DNA from: Nocardia sp. alder85J
Lineage (GTDB): Bacteria > Actinomycetota > Actinomycetes > Mycobacteriales > Mycobacteriaceae
DNA: 64,000 nt
Direction of reading: 5' to 3'
Assembly: GCF_020176955.2 (NCBI RefSeq)
Contig: NZ_JAIUCZ020000008.1
Span: 124,001-188,000 of the forward strand
Every line of letters starts with the position of its first letter. Within the stretch, counting starts at the first letter, position 1. Shown here piece after piece: positions 1-7,524 of this stretch. Below the pieces are notes generated by a model. The model did no database searches. It was not told the DNA's origin and saw only the letters and a program-made list of their open reading frames with translations. A program made the translations under genes and the position numbers.

Positions 1-2
1 AG

Positions 3-701
3 TCGTTGGTGGACGGCGCCGACGCCCTCGCGGACGCGGATGCGGGCGAATTCGCCGCGGCATTCGCGACGGCGCGTGCCGAGGACTACGCGCTGGCCGC
101 CGGGGATACCGACGCTGCCGCCGGGGATGCGGCGGTGCTGGGCCGCGGGGTCGGCGGCTGGGACTGGCATCGCTGCCCGCCCGGATTGCTCGATGCCTCC
201 GAGCGCGCCGTCTCCTGGGAGGTCGTGCGCGCCGCGGGTGCCACCACCGTCCGGGTCCGAGCGGTCGCCGCCCCCGGATTCCGCGGCCCGGTACCGGAAT
301 ACCTGCGACCCGTCGCCACCGTCCGCTTCGCCGGCGCCACCGCCACCACCCCCTTGGTCCTCACCGGCGATCACTGGCACGGGCTGATGCCGTTGCCCGA
401 TCGCACCGGCCCTGCGGCCCTGCCCGACTCGGCCGATTCTCGGACACCGCCCTACTCGCCGACACCGACAGCGGGGAGCGGCCCTGCCACACCGGCGGCA
501 GCATCCGGCCCGGACAGCTCGCCGATCGTGGCCGTTCAGGTTCCCGGCATCGGACCGGCCGACTCGATCTCGGAAGCCACGCTGCGACAACGCATCCGCG
601 ACTTCGCCGCCGACCGGCTACGTCGCGCCGCACGCGCGGACGACGATCCGTACGATGCCCCGCTGCTCGCCGAAATCGCCGCGGCGGAAATGGATTTCTG
701 A
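3..701 (+). CDS. Unrecognised protein, 5' end outside the window
   Basis: The frame is open to the left edge, so the N-terminus is missing; the visible part is about 232 residues and ends in EMDF. It has an acidic Ala-rich start, a segment rich in alternating hydrophobic residues that could be a beta domain (SWEVVRAAGATTVRVRAV and following), a Pro/Ser/Thr-rich linker at about residues 135-170, and a charged helical C-terminus. I do not recognise the family. It ends 34 bases before the GTG of the TPR-CHAT gene on the same strand, so the two are probably co-transcribed and may act together. Confidence 0.6.
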   Translation, partial: SLVDGADALADADAGEFAAAFATARAEDYALAAGDTDAAAGDAAVLGRGVGGWDWHRCPPGLLDASERAVSWEVVRAAGATTVRVRAVAAPGFRGPVPEYLRPVATVRFAGATATTPLVLTGDHWHGLMPLPDRTGPAALPDSADSRTPPYSPTPTAGSGPATPAAASGPDSSPIVAVQVPGIGPADSISEATLRQRIRDFAADRLRRAARADDDPYDAPLLAEIAAAEMDF

Positions 702-735
702 CGATGATCACGAAAATCACGATCCCGGTGACGGC

Positions 736-3657
736 GTGACCACACCGGACGCCGACGGCGACTGGGCGCCACTGCACGAGGCAGCGGCGGTGTATCAGAC
801 CGGAGACGTGGAGCGGGCCCGGTGGATGTTCGAGGCGGCGGTGCGGTCGACCGGCGGCCGGGTTCGATCGGCGGCCATGGTCAATGCGGCCGCCATGTGC
901 GACCAGCTCGGCGACCATGCCGCGGCGCTCACCTGGTATCGGACGGCACTGCCGGATATCCCCGCCGACGCACACAAGATGCGCGCCACCGCGCTCGTCG
1001 ACATGTCGCAGGCGCTCCAGCATCTCGGCGATCTCCCGGCGGCGCGGGCGGCGCTCACCGAGGCGCGCGAGCTGATCGGCGACGATCCCGAGCTGGGCGG
1101 CCTGCGCGTCGCCTGTCTGCTGTCGACCACGGCGGTGGCGATCCACACCCGGAACTGGTCCGACGCCCTGACCCTGGCCACCGAATCCCTGGACGCCGCC
1201 GTACTTTTCGCTCCCGACTGGCTGGGCCATCCGCTGATGAATCTCGCCGCGGTCTACTTCGAGACCGGACGGGACACGCTCGCAGTCGATTTCGCACAGC
1301 AGGCGCTCGCCGCGTTCACCGGCTCCGGCGATGAGAACGGCGTCGCCGAGACCCGGCAGAACCTCGCGATGATGCACCTGCGGGCCGGGGAATTCGAGGA
1401 GGCCCGGTCGCTGCTGCACGCGAGCCAGGACTATTTCGAGCGCAACGGGCTCGGGCCGAGAGCCGGAATCGGCTGGAAACTTCTGGGTTTCCTCGCCGAC
1501 GGCACCGGCGACCCGGCCGCGGCCTTGCAGTGGTATCAGCGCAGTTCGGACCACTTCCTGGCGTCCGGCGCGGTCCTGGAGGCCGCGGAGGTCCAGCTGC
1601 GTCTCGCCGTCGCGGAGGCCCGCTCCGGCCGTCCCGATGCGGCAGAAGGCCTGCTGTCCAACGCCTTCGACACCTACGCCCGGCACGGCCGCGGACTCGA
1701 CTGCGCCCACATCGACTTCTGGCGGGCCGCACTCCTGGCCGAGCATGCGGCCGCGGACGATCCCGCCGCGGCCCGGACCGGCGTCGACCTCGCGGTACCC
1801 GCCGCGCTGACCATCGACGCCGTCCGCCACACCTTCACCGACGGCTACCACCGGCAGCAATGGCACACCCGGATGGCCGAACCGGCGCTGCGCCTGGCCT
1901 TCCACTTCGCCACCCGGGCCGGTGACGCGCGAGTGATCGCGGACCTGGTCGAAACATGCGGCGCGGGCGCCACACCGGCTCCGGACCGGCAACCGTCCGA
2001 ACGAATCGCCGGTATCCCCCTGGCGATTCCGGACGCGCCACCCGAATTCGGCGCCACGACCGCGGCCGCCGCGACGCTGGGCACGGCCCTGGCCGACCTG
2101 GCGGCGAGCGCGGGCCTCGCCGTCGGCCCACCACCACGCCTGCGCGTCGCCCCCGACGGTCACATCGCGCTGGCGGCGCACATCGCCGTCGCCGAGAACC
2201 GATACCAGCGCACCGTCCGCGCACCGGAGATCCTGCCGGCCGCACCGGAATCCACCACACCACCCGCTCCGCCCCGGACCACGACGGCAGCGGAATCACG
2301 TCGCGAGGCGGACGGCAGTCGCACTGCGGCAGCGGGATACGGCAGCGGAACGGCTGCGGCGCAGGCGGCTCGGCCGACGGTATTCGTGCGGATGGCGGAC
2401 GCCGGAGATCTGTATCTGTCGTGGCACTGGGCGGTGGGGACGGATGCGCCCGGGGTCGCCGTGATTCCCGAGGAGCAGGTGGCGGCGGCGGTGGCCCGGT
2501 TCGCGGCGGCCCTGCCCCGGCCGGATGTCGGCGGCGGGATCGAATCCGCCTTCACCACCGGCGAACTGGCTTCGTACGACGCGGAAAATGGTCTGGCGCA
2601 AGATCTTTCGCGGGTGTTCCTGCCGTTTCGATTGGCGGAGCAGTTGCACCGGCTGTGGACGGCGGGGGTGCGGCCGCTGGTGCGGGTACAGCCGTCGCCG
2701 CGGGTGGCGCGGATCCCGTGGGAGTTGCTGGCCCCGGATCCGGCGGTGCGGTTGCTCGACATCGCCGATGTCGGGTTGCTGGCGCCCGCCGGCCTGGTGC
2801 ACGGGCCCGGCCGGACGGCGCGGTCCTGGGCCGCGGACCGGGAGTTGCCGGTGGTGGCGGTGCTCGATCCGCGGGTGCCCGGATTCCGGGCCGACTCGGC
2901 GCTGGGTTCGGTGCTGGGCCGGATGGACGCGGCGGCGCCGCTGGCCCGGCGGGTCGGTGAGTACGGCGATCGGCTGCTACCGGCGGTGAGCGATCCGGTG
3001 GACGCGTTCCGGCGCACCGATCTGGATCGCGACTGGCTGGGCCGGGCACTGCGCGCGGGGGCGTCGCGACTGGTGTACGTGGGGCATGTGACGGCGGCGG
3101 CGCCGGAGTCCGGACGCAGCGAGGAGGCCCGGCTGCATCTGGCCTGTACCGCCGAGACCAGCGGGTTCGCCCCCGTCGACCGGATCCACCGGCCGCTGTC
3201 GGCCAAGGATCTGATCCTGGGCACGCATGCGGCGGCGGCCGATCCGGCCGACGGGGCGAGGCTGTGGCCGATCCCCGGCCGGGTCGCCCTGATCGCCTGC
3301 GAGAGCGGCGGGGACCTGCGGTTCGGCGAGGCCCTCGGACTGCTCGCGGCCATGATTCACGGTGGCGCCGAACTGGTCACCGCGACCCGGTGGACGCTGC
3401 CCACGGATCTGGCCTTCCAGCGGTTCGGCGCGGCGGGGTCACACCCGTTGCAGGACGCGGTGTGCGCGATCGATGCCGCGCACGAGCAATCGGACCCGGT
3501 CGCCGCGCTGCTGCACTGGCAGCGAGAACGGCTCGCCGCCTGGCGCGACACGCGGCAGGTCCGGGATTCACCACTGCTGTGGGCGGCTTTCGCCACCGTG
3601 GATACGCGTCAGTGCTCGTCGTTGTGGACGGCGTGCCGGTGGCCGTCGTGGATGTAG
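736..3657 (+). CDS. TPR-repeat CHAT-domain (caspase-like) protease
   Basis: 973 residues from GTG 736; this start avoids overlap with the upstream gene, though an in-frame ATG exists at 655. Residues about 20-330 are helical repeats of TPR type (for example ALTWYRTALPDIPADAHKMR). A Pro/Ala-rich linker follows, then a C-terminal CHAT domain. The CHAT catalytic pair is visible: His784 in LVYVGHV and Cys855 in ALIACESGG. CHAT is a clan CD cysteine peptidase fold related to caspases and separase; bacterial members act in conflict and cell-death systems, often with TPR sensors. The target is not visible. The last 49 bases overlap the end of the convergent histidine-rich gene, so the final residues may not be conserved. 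Confidence 0.85.
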   Translation: MTTPDADGDWAPLHEAAAVYQTGDVERARWMFEAAVRSTGGRVRSAAMVNAAAMCDQLGDHAAALTWYRTALPDIPADAHKMRATALVDMSQALQHLGDLPAARAALTEARELIGDDPELGGLRVACLLSTTAVAIHTRNWSDALTLATESLDAAVLFAPDWLGHPLMNLAAVYFETGRDTLAVDFAQQALAAFTGSGDENGVAETRQNLAMMHLRAGEFEEARSLLHASQDYFERNGLGPRAGIGWKLLGFLADGTGDPAAALQWYQRSSDHFLASGAVLEAAEVQLRLAVAEARSGRPDAAEGLLSNAFDTYARHGRGLDCAHIDFWRAALLAEHAAADDPAAARTGVDLAVPAALTIDAVRHTFTDGYHRQQWHTRMAEPALRLAFHFATRAGDARVIADLVETCGAGATPAPDRQPSERIAGIPLAIPDAPPEFGATTAAAATLGTALADLAASAGLAVGPPPRLRVAPDGHIALAAHIAVAENRYQRTVRAPEILPAAPESTTPPAPPRTTTAAESRREADGSRTAAAGYGSGTAAAQAARPTVFVRMADAGDLYLSWHWAVGTDAPGVAVIPEEQVAAAVARFAAALPRPDVGGGIESAFTTGELASYDAENGLAQDLSRVFLPFRLAEQLHRLWTAGVRPLVRVQPSPRVARIPWELLAPDPAVRLLDIADVGLLAPAGLVHGPGRTARSWAADRELPVVAVLDPRVPGFRADSALGSVLGRMDAAAPLARRVGEYGDRLLPAVSDPVDAFRRTDLDRDWLGRALRAGASRLVYVGHVTAAAPESGRSEEARLHLACTAETSGFAPVDRIHRPLSAKDLILGTHAAAADPADGARLWPIPGRVALIACESGGDLRFGEALGLLAAMIHGGAELVTATRWTLPTDLAFQRFGAAGSHPLQDAVCAIDAAHEQSDPVAALLHWQRERLAAWRDTRQVRDSPLLWAAFATVDTRQCSSLWTACRWPSWM

Positions 3658-3899
3658 TCCACATGGTCACCGTGCGGAATCGCCGGATGTCCACAGCCTT
3701 CACCGTGCACATGGTCGTGGTCGGCGGTGTGCTCGACGTGCCCGGCGGGTTCACATTCGTCGAAATGGCCGTCGTGCGCCCGGTGCAGATGACCGTCGTG
3801 GATGTAGTCCACATGGTCACCGTGTGCAAACGACTCGTGTCCACAATCTGGCCCGTGGGTATGGTCGTGCTCGGTGTGGATCGCATGTGCAGTGGTCAT
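3609..3899 (-). CDS. Histidine-rich metal-binding small protein
   Basis: 96 residues starting at ATG 3899, preceded by a good Shine-Dalgarno (GAGGAGAGG). About a quarter of the residues are His, with many Asp and Glu and two GxDCGH/GxGCGH elements. The core HGDHVDYIHDGH occurs twice, at about residues 27-38 and 77-88. No signal peptide or membrane segment is visible, so it is probably cytosolic. The composition is that of a zinc or nickel storage or chaperone protein; similar actinobacterial proteins are often mislabelled zinc transporter permeases. The gene is transcribed towards the CHAT gene and overlaps its end by 49 bp. Confidence 0.75.
   Translation of the reverse strand: MTTAHAIHTEHDHTHGPDCGHESFAHGDHVDYIHDGHLHRAHDGHFDECEPAGHVEHTADHDHVHGEGCGHPAIPHGDHVDYIHDGHRHAVHNDEH
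3643..3824. repeat. Pair of 32-bp direct repeats inside the His-rich gene
   Basis: Bases 3643-3674 and 3793-3824 are identical, 150 bp apart, and encode the two HGDHVDYIHDGH modules. Identity at third codon positions suggests recent duplication or gene conversion within the gene. Confidence 0.85.
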
Positions 3900-4001
3900 C
3901 GAACCTCTCCTCATTCCAGCGGAAAATCCAGCGGTACGGACAGGTGGAACCGATACAACATATTAGTACTCACGCATGTGAAGACCCGGCCAGGGAACGC
4001 C

Positions 4002-4033
4002 GTCGCCGCGCGGCCCGGGGACCGCGCGGCGAC
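4002..4033 (-). terminator. Probable hairpin terminator after the YeiH-type gene
   Basis: A perfect 12-bp stem (GTCGCCGCGCGG at 4002-4013 and its complement at 4022-4033) with an 8-base loop lies 21 bases beyond the stop of the exporter gene. There is no clear T-run, as is common in actinomycetes. Confidence 0.55.
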
Positions 4034-4054
4034 ATCCGATCGATGTGGAACCGA

Positions 4055-5167
4055 TCAGTTGACCAGGCCCCAGTGCAGGACCCGGGAAGTGAACAGCACC
4101 AGCCCCAGCGACACCGTCGCCACCACCGTCAGGCCGACCACCGCGACGATCAGCGGCCGCCAGCCGGTGCGACCCAACTCCCGGAAGTTGGTGTTCAGGC
4201 CGACCCCGGCAAAGGTTAGCAGGAACGCCCAGCGAGACACGTTGGCCAGGTTGGTGATCTGCTTCGCGCTGATCCAGTGCACCGTCGCCAGCGCCGACAC
4301 CGCCAGGAAGCCGAGCACGAACTTCGGGAACTTCTCCCAGACGAACAACGCCTTCGCCCGCACCCCCGGCGCGATGGCGTCGGCCTCGCCGCGCGCCGAC
4401 CAGTACAGGCCGAAACCGAGCACGACGAACCCGATGAGCGCATTGCGCGTCGCCTTCACCAGCACCGCGACCTTACCCGCCGCATCGGAATAGGCATAAC
4501 CGGTGGCGGTGGTCTCCGCCGTGTTGTCCACGGCCAGGCCCGCCCACAACCCGAATTCGTGGTTCGTCAGCCCGATTCCGTGCCCGATCACCGGAAACAG
4601 GAACAGCGACACCGCCCCCAGGGTGAGAATCGCCGCGATCGCGTACCCCACATCCTCGTTGCGGGCGCGAATGGCGCCGCGCGAGGCCACGATCGCCGAG
4701 ACACCGCAGATGGAGGTGCCGATGGCCAGCAGCGAACCGAGCTTGCCCGACAACCCCAGCAACCGCGACGCCGCGAGAATGATCGCACCGGCGACGGTCA
4801 TATCGATCAGGATGATCACGAAGCTGGTCCCGCCCAGCTTCGCCACATCGCCGAGGACGAAACGGGATCCGAGCGCGACGATGCCCGCCTTCAGCCAGAA
4901 TTCGTAACTCCCGATACCCGGCCTGAAAATACGGTGCACACCGACGGTATTGGCGATGATGAGCCCGAAAACGATGGCCCACAACACATATTCGATATCC
5001 GGGAAGCGCCAGTGGTGATGCTTGGCGAAACTGTTCACCCAGATCTCGGTGTATTTGCCGAGCAGCCCGATGGCGATCAGCAGCACGATTCCCGGCACAT
5101 ACGCCAGCGCCCGCCGCACCGGCGACTGCTCGGATTCCGCTGTGGCGGAGACTGTTTCGATTGCCAT
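4055..5167 (-). CDS. YeiH-family putative sulfate exporter
   Basis: 370 residues from ATG 5167 (MAIETVSATAESEQ). After a short cytosolic start there are about ten hydrophobic segments, beginning at VPGIVLLIAIGLLGKYTEIW. YeiH/UPF0324 proteins are inner-membrane carriers annotated as sulfate exporters; the substrate is not proven. The segment GTSICGVSAIVA in the middle is the family's Gly/Ser-rich stretch. The ORF extends further upstream, but that part overlaps the 45-residue gene in another frame, so the short start is preferred. It begins 4 bases after that gene's stop, which suggests translational coupling. Confidence 0.85.
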   Translation of the reverse strand: MAIETVSATAESEQSPVRRALAYVPGIVLLIAIGLLGKYTEIWVNSFAKHHHWRFPDIEYVLWAIVFGLIIANTVGVHRIFRPGIGSYEFWLKAGIVALGSRFVLGDVAKLGGTSFVIILIDMTVAGAIILAASRLLGLSGKLGSLLAIGTSICGVSAIVASRGAIRARNEDVGYAIAAILTLGAVSLFLFPVIGHGIGLTNHEFGLWAGLAVDNTAETTATGYAYSDAAGKVAVLVKATRNALIGFVVLGFGLYWSARGEADAIAPGVRAKALFVWEKFPKFVLGFLAVSALATVHWISAKQITNLANVSRWAFLLTFAGVGLNTNFRELGRTGWRPLIVAVVGLTVVATVSLGLVLFTSRVLHWGLVN

Positions 5168-5171
5168 GGCG

Positions 5172-5309
5172 TCACCACGGAATTCTCGGCAGCACACCGG
5201 CGACGGCGAGCACGACGAACACACCGGTGACGGCGACGGCCCACCAGTCGACACCGATCCGTGCGAACACGGACCGTGACGGGGTGGGCACAGGGCCCGG
5301 ATCACTCAT
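5172..5309 (-). CDS. 45-residue single-pass membrane protein upstream of the exporter
   Basis: The reading MSDPGPVPTPSRS... ends ...GVLPRIPW after 45 residues. ATG 5309 is preceded by GGATGAGGAG with good spacing. Residues about 22-40 (WWAVAVTGVFVVLAVAGVL) form one membrane segment with an N-terminal Pro/Ser tail. It lies directly upstream of the YeiH-type gene with a 4-base gap. It may be an accessory subunit or assembly factor of the exporter; that is inferred from position only. It is short enough to be missed by ordinary gene callers. Confidence 0.75.
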   Translation of the reverse strand: MSDPGPVPTPSRSVFARIGVDWWAVAVTGVFVVLAVAGVLPRIPW

Positions 5310-5454
5310 GACCGACTCCTCATCCGTGATGGTCAGCCGCCATGATGGGGCCGACCGGCACGGCGAGGAACGAATGGAATCAGCGCGATCGCATGTCCGA
5401 GAAGCCGGTACGACCAGCGGCCGCCGCCCCTATCATGCGGCGGCCGCGTCACTT

Positions 5455-6234
5455 TCAGCGCGCGTTGAACTCGTCCCGCCAGCGCACGGCCTCGATCGCC
5501 TCGCTCAGATCGTAATCGGGACCGCCCAGCCCCACGGTGAACAGCGTCGCCCCCGCGCCCACCAGATCCGCCGCGTCCTCCGCCCCCGGCCAGCCCACCG
5601 ACCGTTCGATGGCCGCCGGATCGGTACCGACCGCGGCACAGTGATCCGCAAGAATCTTCGACTTGTGCTCCAGCACATCGAGTTTCGCGAACGAATGCCA
5701 GATGTCGGCATATTCCGCCACCAACCGCAACGTCTTCTTCTCCCCGCCACCCCCGATGAGAATCGGAATATCCCGCACCGGAGCCGGATTCAACTTCGCC
5801 AACCGCGCCTCGATCCGCCCCAGATGTTCCTTCAGCAACGCCAACCGTGAACCGGCCGTACCGAATTCGTACCCGTACTCGTCGTAGTCACGCTGGAACC
5901 ACCCCGCCCCGATCCCCAGGATCAGCCGCCCACCGGAAATGTGATCGACGGTCCGCGCCATATCCGCAAGCAGATCCGGATTCCGGTACCCCGTCCCGGT
6001 CACCAGCGCCCCCAACTCCACCCGCTCGGTCTGCTCGGCAACCGCCCCCAACATGGTCCAGCACTCGAAGTGCGCCCCGTCGGGATCCCCGTAGAGCGGA
6101 TAGAAGTGGTCCCAGTTGAACACGATATCCACCCCCGCATCCTCCGCGCGCCGCACCGTATCGCGGATCAGCCCGTACTGCGGCGCCTGCTGCGGCTGAA
6201 GTTGAATAGCGATGCGAACCGGTCGAGACGTCAT
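5455..6234 (-). CDS. LLM-class F420-dependent oxidoreductase
   Basis: 259 residues from ATG 6234 with Shine-Dalgarno AGAGGAGAG. It is a TIM-barrel protein of the luciferase-like monooxygenase superfamily: IAIQLQPQQAP at the start, FNWDHFYPLYG, an ALVTGTGYRNPDLLADMART core and LILGIGAGWFQRDYDEYGYEFG are typical of the F420-linked branch (TIGR03560-like). Such enzymes move hydride between F420H2 and a substrate that cannot be read from sequence. It is a monocistronic gene between the exporter and the accessory island. Confidence 0.85.
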   Translation of the reverse strand: MTSRPVRIAIQLQPQQAPQYGLIRDTVRRAEDAGVDIVFNWDHFYPLYGDPDGAHFECWTMLGAVAEQTERVELGALVTGTGYRNPDLLADMARTVDHISGGRLILGIGAGWFQRDYDEYGYEFGTAGSRLALLKEHLGRIEARLAKLNPAPVRDIPILIGGGGEKKTLRLVAEYADIWHSFAKLDVLEHKSKILADHCAAVGTDPAAIERSVGWPGAEDAADLVGAGATLFTVGLGGPDYDLSEAIEAVRWRDEFNAR

Positions 6235-6303
6235 GATGTCTGGCTCTCCTCTTTCGGGACCCGGGACTGAAGGTTCGGTATGACCCTTCGCGACGTTACC
6301 CCC

Positions 6304-6540
6304 GCGGCTGACACAGCACCTGTGCAGCCTCCGGCTGGTTCACAACCAGGTCCGCCAGGTGCTCCAGAATGGTCACCCCTCGTCGTCATCGCTGTCACGG
6401 TGCGGGGCAATCCGCCCGAGCGAGGTCCCGAGAGTGACCAACTGCGCTCGCGAGCGAATCCCGTCGAACCTGGTGAACCCGTCAGCGGCGAGGCCGTCCG
6501 CTACCCCTGCCGCCCAATCCTGCTCGGCCGGTTCATCAAC
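6304..6540 (-). pseudogene. Decayed second copy of the TauD-like dioxygenase gene
   Basis: Read on the minus strand this stretch gives DWAAGVADGLAADGF, then SRAQLVTLGTSLGRI, then DSDDDEG and a stop. It matches the N-terminus of the intact gene at 7521-8264 at most positions. A one-base loss after the DDDE codons shifts the frame. The sequence then jumps directly to the part encoding LADLVVNQPEAAQVLCQPRG, skipping about 55 residues. The divergence from the intact copy suggests a related but separate element rather than a fresh duplication. Confidence 0.75.
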
Positions 6541-6559
6541 GCTGTGGAGAGCGGAGGCG

Positions 6560-6720
6560 GAGAGGGTGACCCCGCACCATCGTCACCTGCACCTCGCCGG
6601 CGGTATCCCCCAGGCGCTAACGTACTGGTCTTGTCACGGATGCTCGGACAAGGATGCGGCGGAGACGCTGAACGCGAACTTGTCCGGGCAACGACTCGGA
6701 TCGAGCCGCCGTGCCGATGC
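6560..6720 (+). pseudogene. Decayed 3' end of a tyrosine integrase (left copy)
   Basis: Bases from about 6567 align with the integrase remnant at 12831-13079: the VTPH...RH region, then the segment encoding GANVLVLSRMLG, including a run of 37 identical bases from 6611. A two-base loss (gc in the LGHK codons) and other changes destroy the frame. It ends 4 bases before the left 30-bp repeat. Confidence 0.7.
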
Positions 6721-6723
6721 AGT

Positions 6724-6753
6724 ACCGAACCCTCTACTCGGATCGTCCGGCAC
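6724..6753. repeat. 30-bp direct repeat, left copy (candidate att site)
   Basis: Identical over 30 bases to 13111-13140 (begins ACCGAACCCTCTACTCGG). Both copies lie just downstream of an integrase 3' end, as attachment sites often do. No tRNA is recognisable around either copy. The 205 bases from 6754 to 6958 hold no gene that I can recognise. Confidence 0.7.
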
Positions 6754-6958
6754 TATTCACCAGCGGCTAGCACAGCAGGGGATATCCAGTCAATCGAGCA
6801 GGTAGGCGGTATCGGAACGCCATTGCAGATCAGCCTGAACCATCGTCGTTTTGCGGAGATTCTTGCTGGATTCTTGTCACGGGTGGCCCCTGAACCACGA
6901 GGTCAACGAGGTTCGGGGGTCGCCTCATATCCGACAGGCAAGCGGATCGGCATCGCAC

Positions 6959-7276
6959 CTACGCCGCATCTGGTGGCCCACCGGGGCCGCCGTGTGACGC
7001 TGATCGGCTCTCAGTTTCGCCCGACCCACGGCCACCGTGCGGCCAGCGCTTCAGCTTCCATGTGCCCGTGCTGAACTCTTCGACGTTCGCTACCGCCCGA
7101 CCTGGCGACAGGTCCAGCCCGAACGAATCAGCCGCCGCGCCGGTCACATCCGCCACCATCAGTCGAGCTGTCGACCCGATCTGACGCTTGTCCCGAACGA
7201 GGGTCCACCGATCGATTGCCGGTACGTGCGCGATCCAGTGCGCACCACAGCAATGCACCCTCGTCAAGTACTGCAT
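6959..7276 (-). CDS. HicB-like antitoxin-type protein
   Basis: 105 residues from ATG 7276. The segment HWIAHVPAIDRWTLVRDKRQIGSTAR resembles the small alpha/beta HicB fold of actinobacteria (W-x-IHIPEIDGLTQA-like, followed by a helix and VADVTGAA). The Gly/Ser-rich C-terminal tail of about 35 residues is unlike the family. The start codon shares one base with the stop of the 82-residue gene (TGATG), so the two are translationally coupled. No HicA-type toxin with a small dsRBD-like fold is seen next to it, so a toxin-antitoxin role is uncertain. Confidence 0.5.
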   Translation of the reverse strand: MQYLTRVHCCGAHWIAHVPAIDRWTLVRDKRQIGSTARLMVADVTGAAADSFGLDLSPGRAVANVEEFSTGTWKLKRWPHGGRGSGETESRSASHGGPGGPPDAA

Positions 7277-7524
7277 CACTTCACCGCCGATCTGTCAGCG
7301 CGATGCAATCGACCCTCTGATTCGAGGATCCGCAATGCCGCTTCCTTCTGTCTGCATCGCACTGATTCGCTGTGCAAGTGAACTCGTGAGAGTCGGTGCG
7401 CTTCTTCGATGGTGAGCGGCCCGGGGTCGAAACCACAATGATCGTAATACGGGTAGTCGTTCGGATCATCCGAACCGTTCTCGAACCGGATAGCCATCTG
7501 CGCCGTGGCGAAATCCACGTTCAC
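7276..7524 (-). CDS. 82-residue protein of unknown function
   Basis: Starts at GTG 7524 (VNVDFATAQMAIRFENG) with a strong GGAGGTGA Shine-Dalgarno. The GTG overlaps the stop of the dioxygenase gene by four bases (GTGA), and its own stop overlaps the ATG of the HicB-like gene. The protein has an acidic, Tyr-rich middle (NDYPYYDHCGFD) and a helical C-terminal half (TIEEAHRLSRVHLHSESV). No domain is recognised. The double overlap argues strongly that this is a real gene. Confidence 0.7.
   Translation of the reverse strand: MNVDFATAQMAIRFENGSDDPNDYPYYDHCGFDPGPLTIEEAHRLSRVHLHSESVRCRQKEAALRILESEGRLHRADRSAVK

Noticed and set aside
361..2181. Long minus-strand frame opposite the CHAT gene
   Set aside because: It is the shadow of the high-GC coding strand; its text is Arg/Gly/Val-rich without family features, and the plus-strand gene has clear TPR and CHAT motifs.
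3900..3990. Zur box upstream of the His-rich gene
   Set aside because: The region is AT-rich but has no TGAAAATGATTTTCA-like palindrome that I can find.
6959..7524. Complete HicAB toxin-antitoxin pair
   Set aside because: The neighbour of the HicB-like gene lacks the small Gly-rich HicA motif and catalytic His, so a HicA toxin cannot be called.
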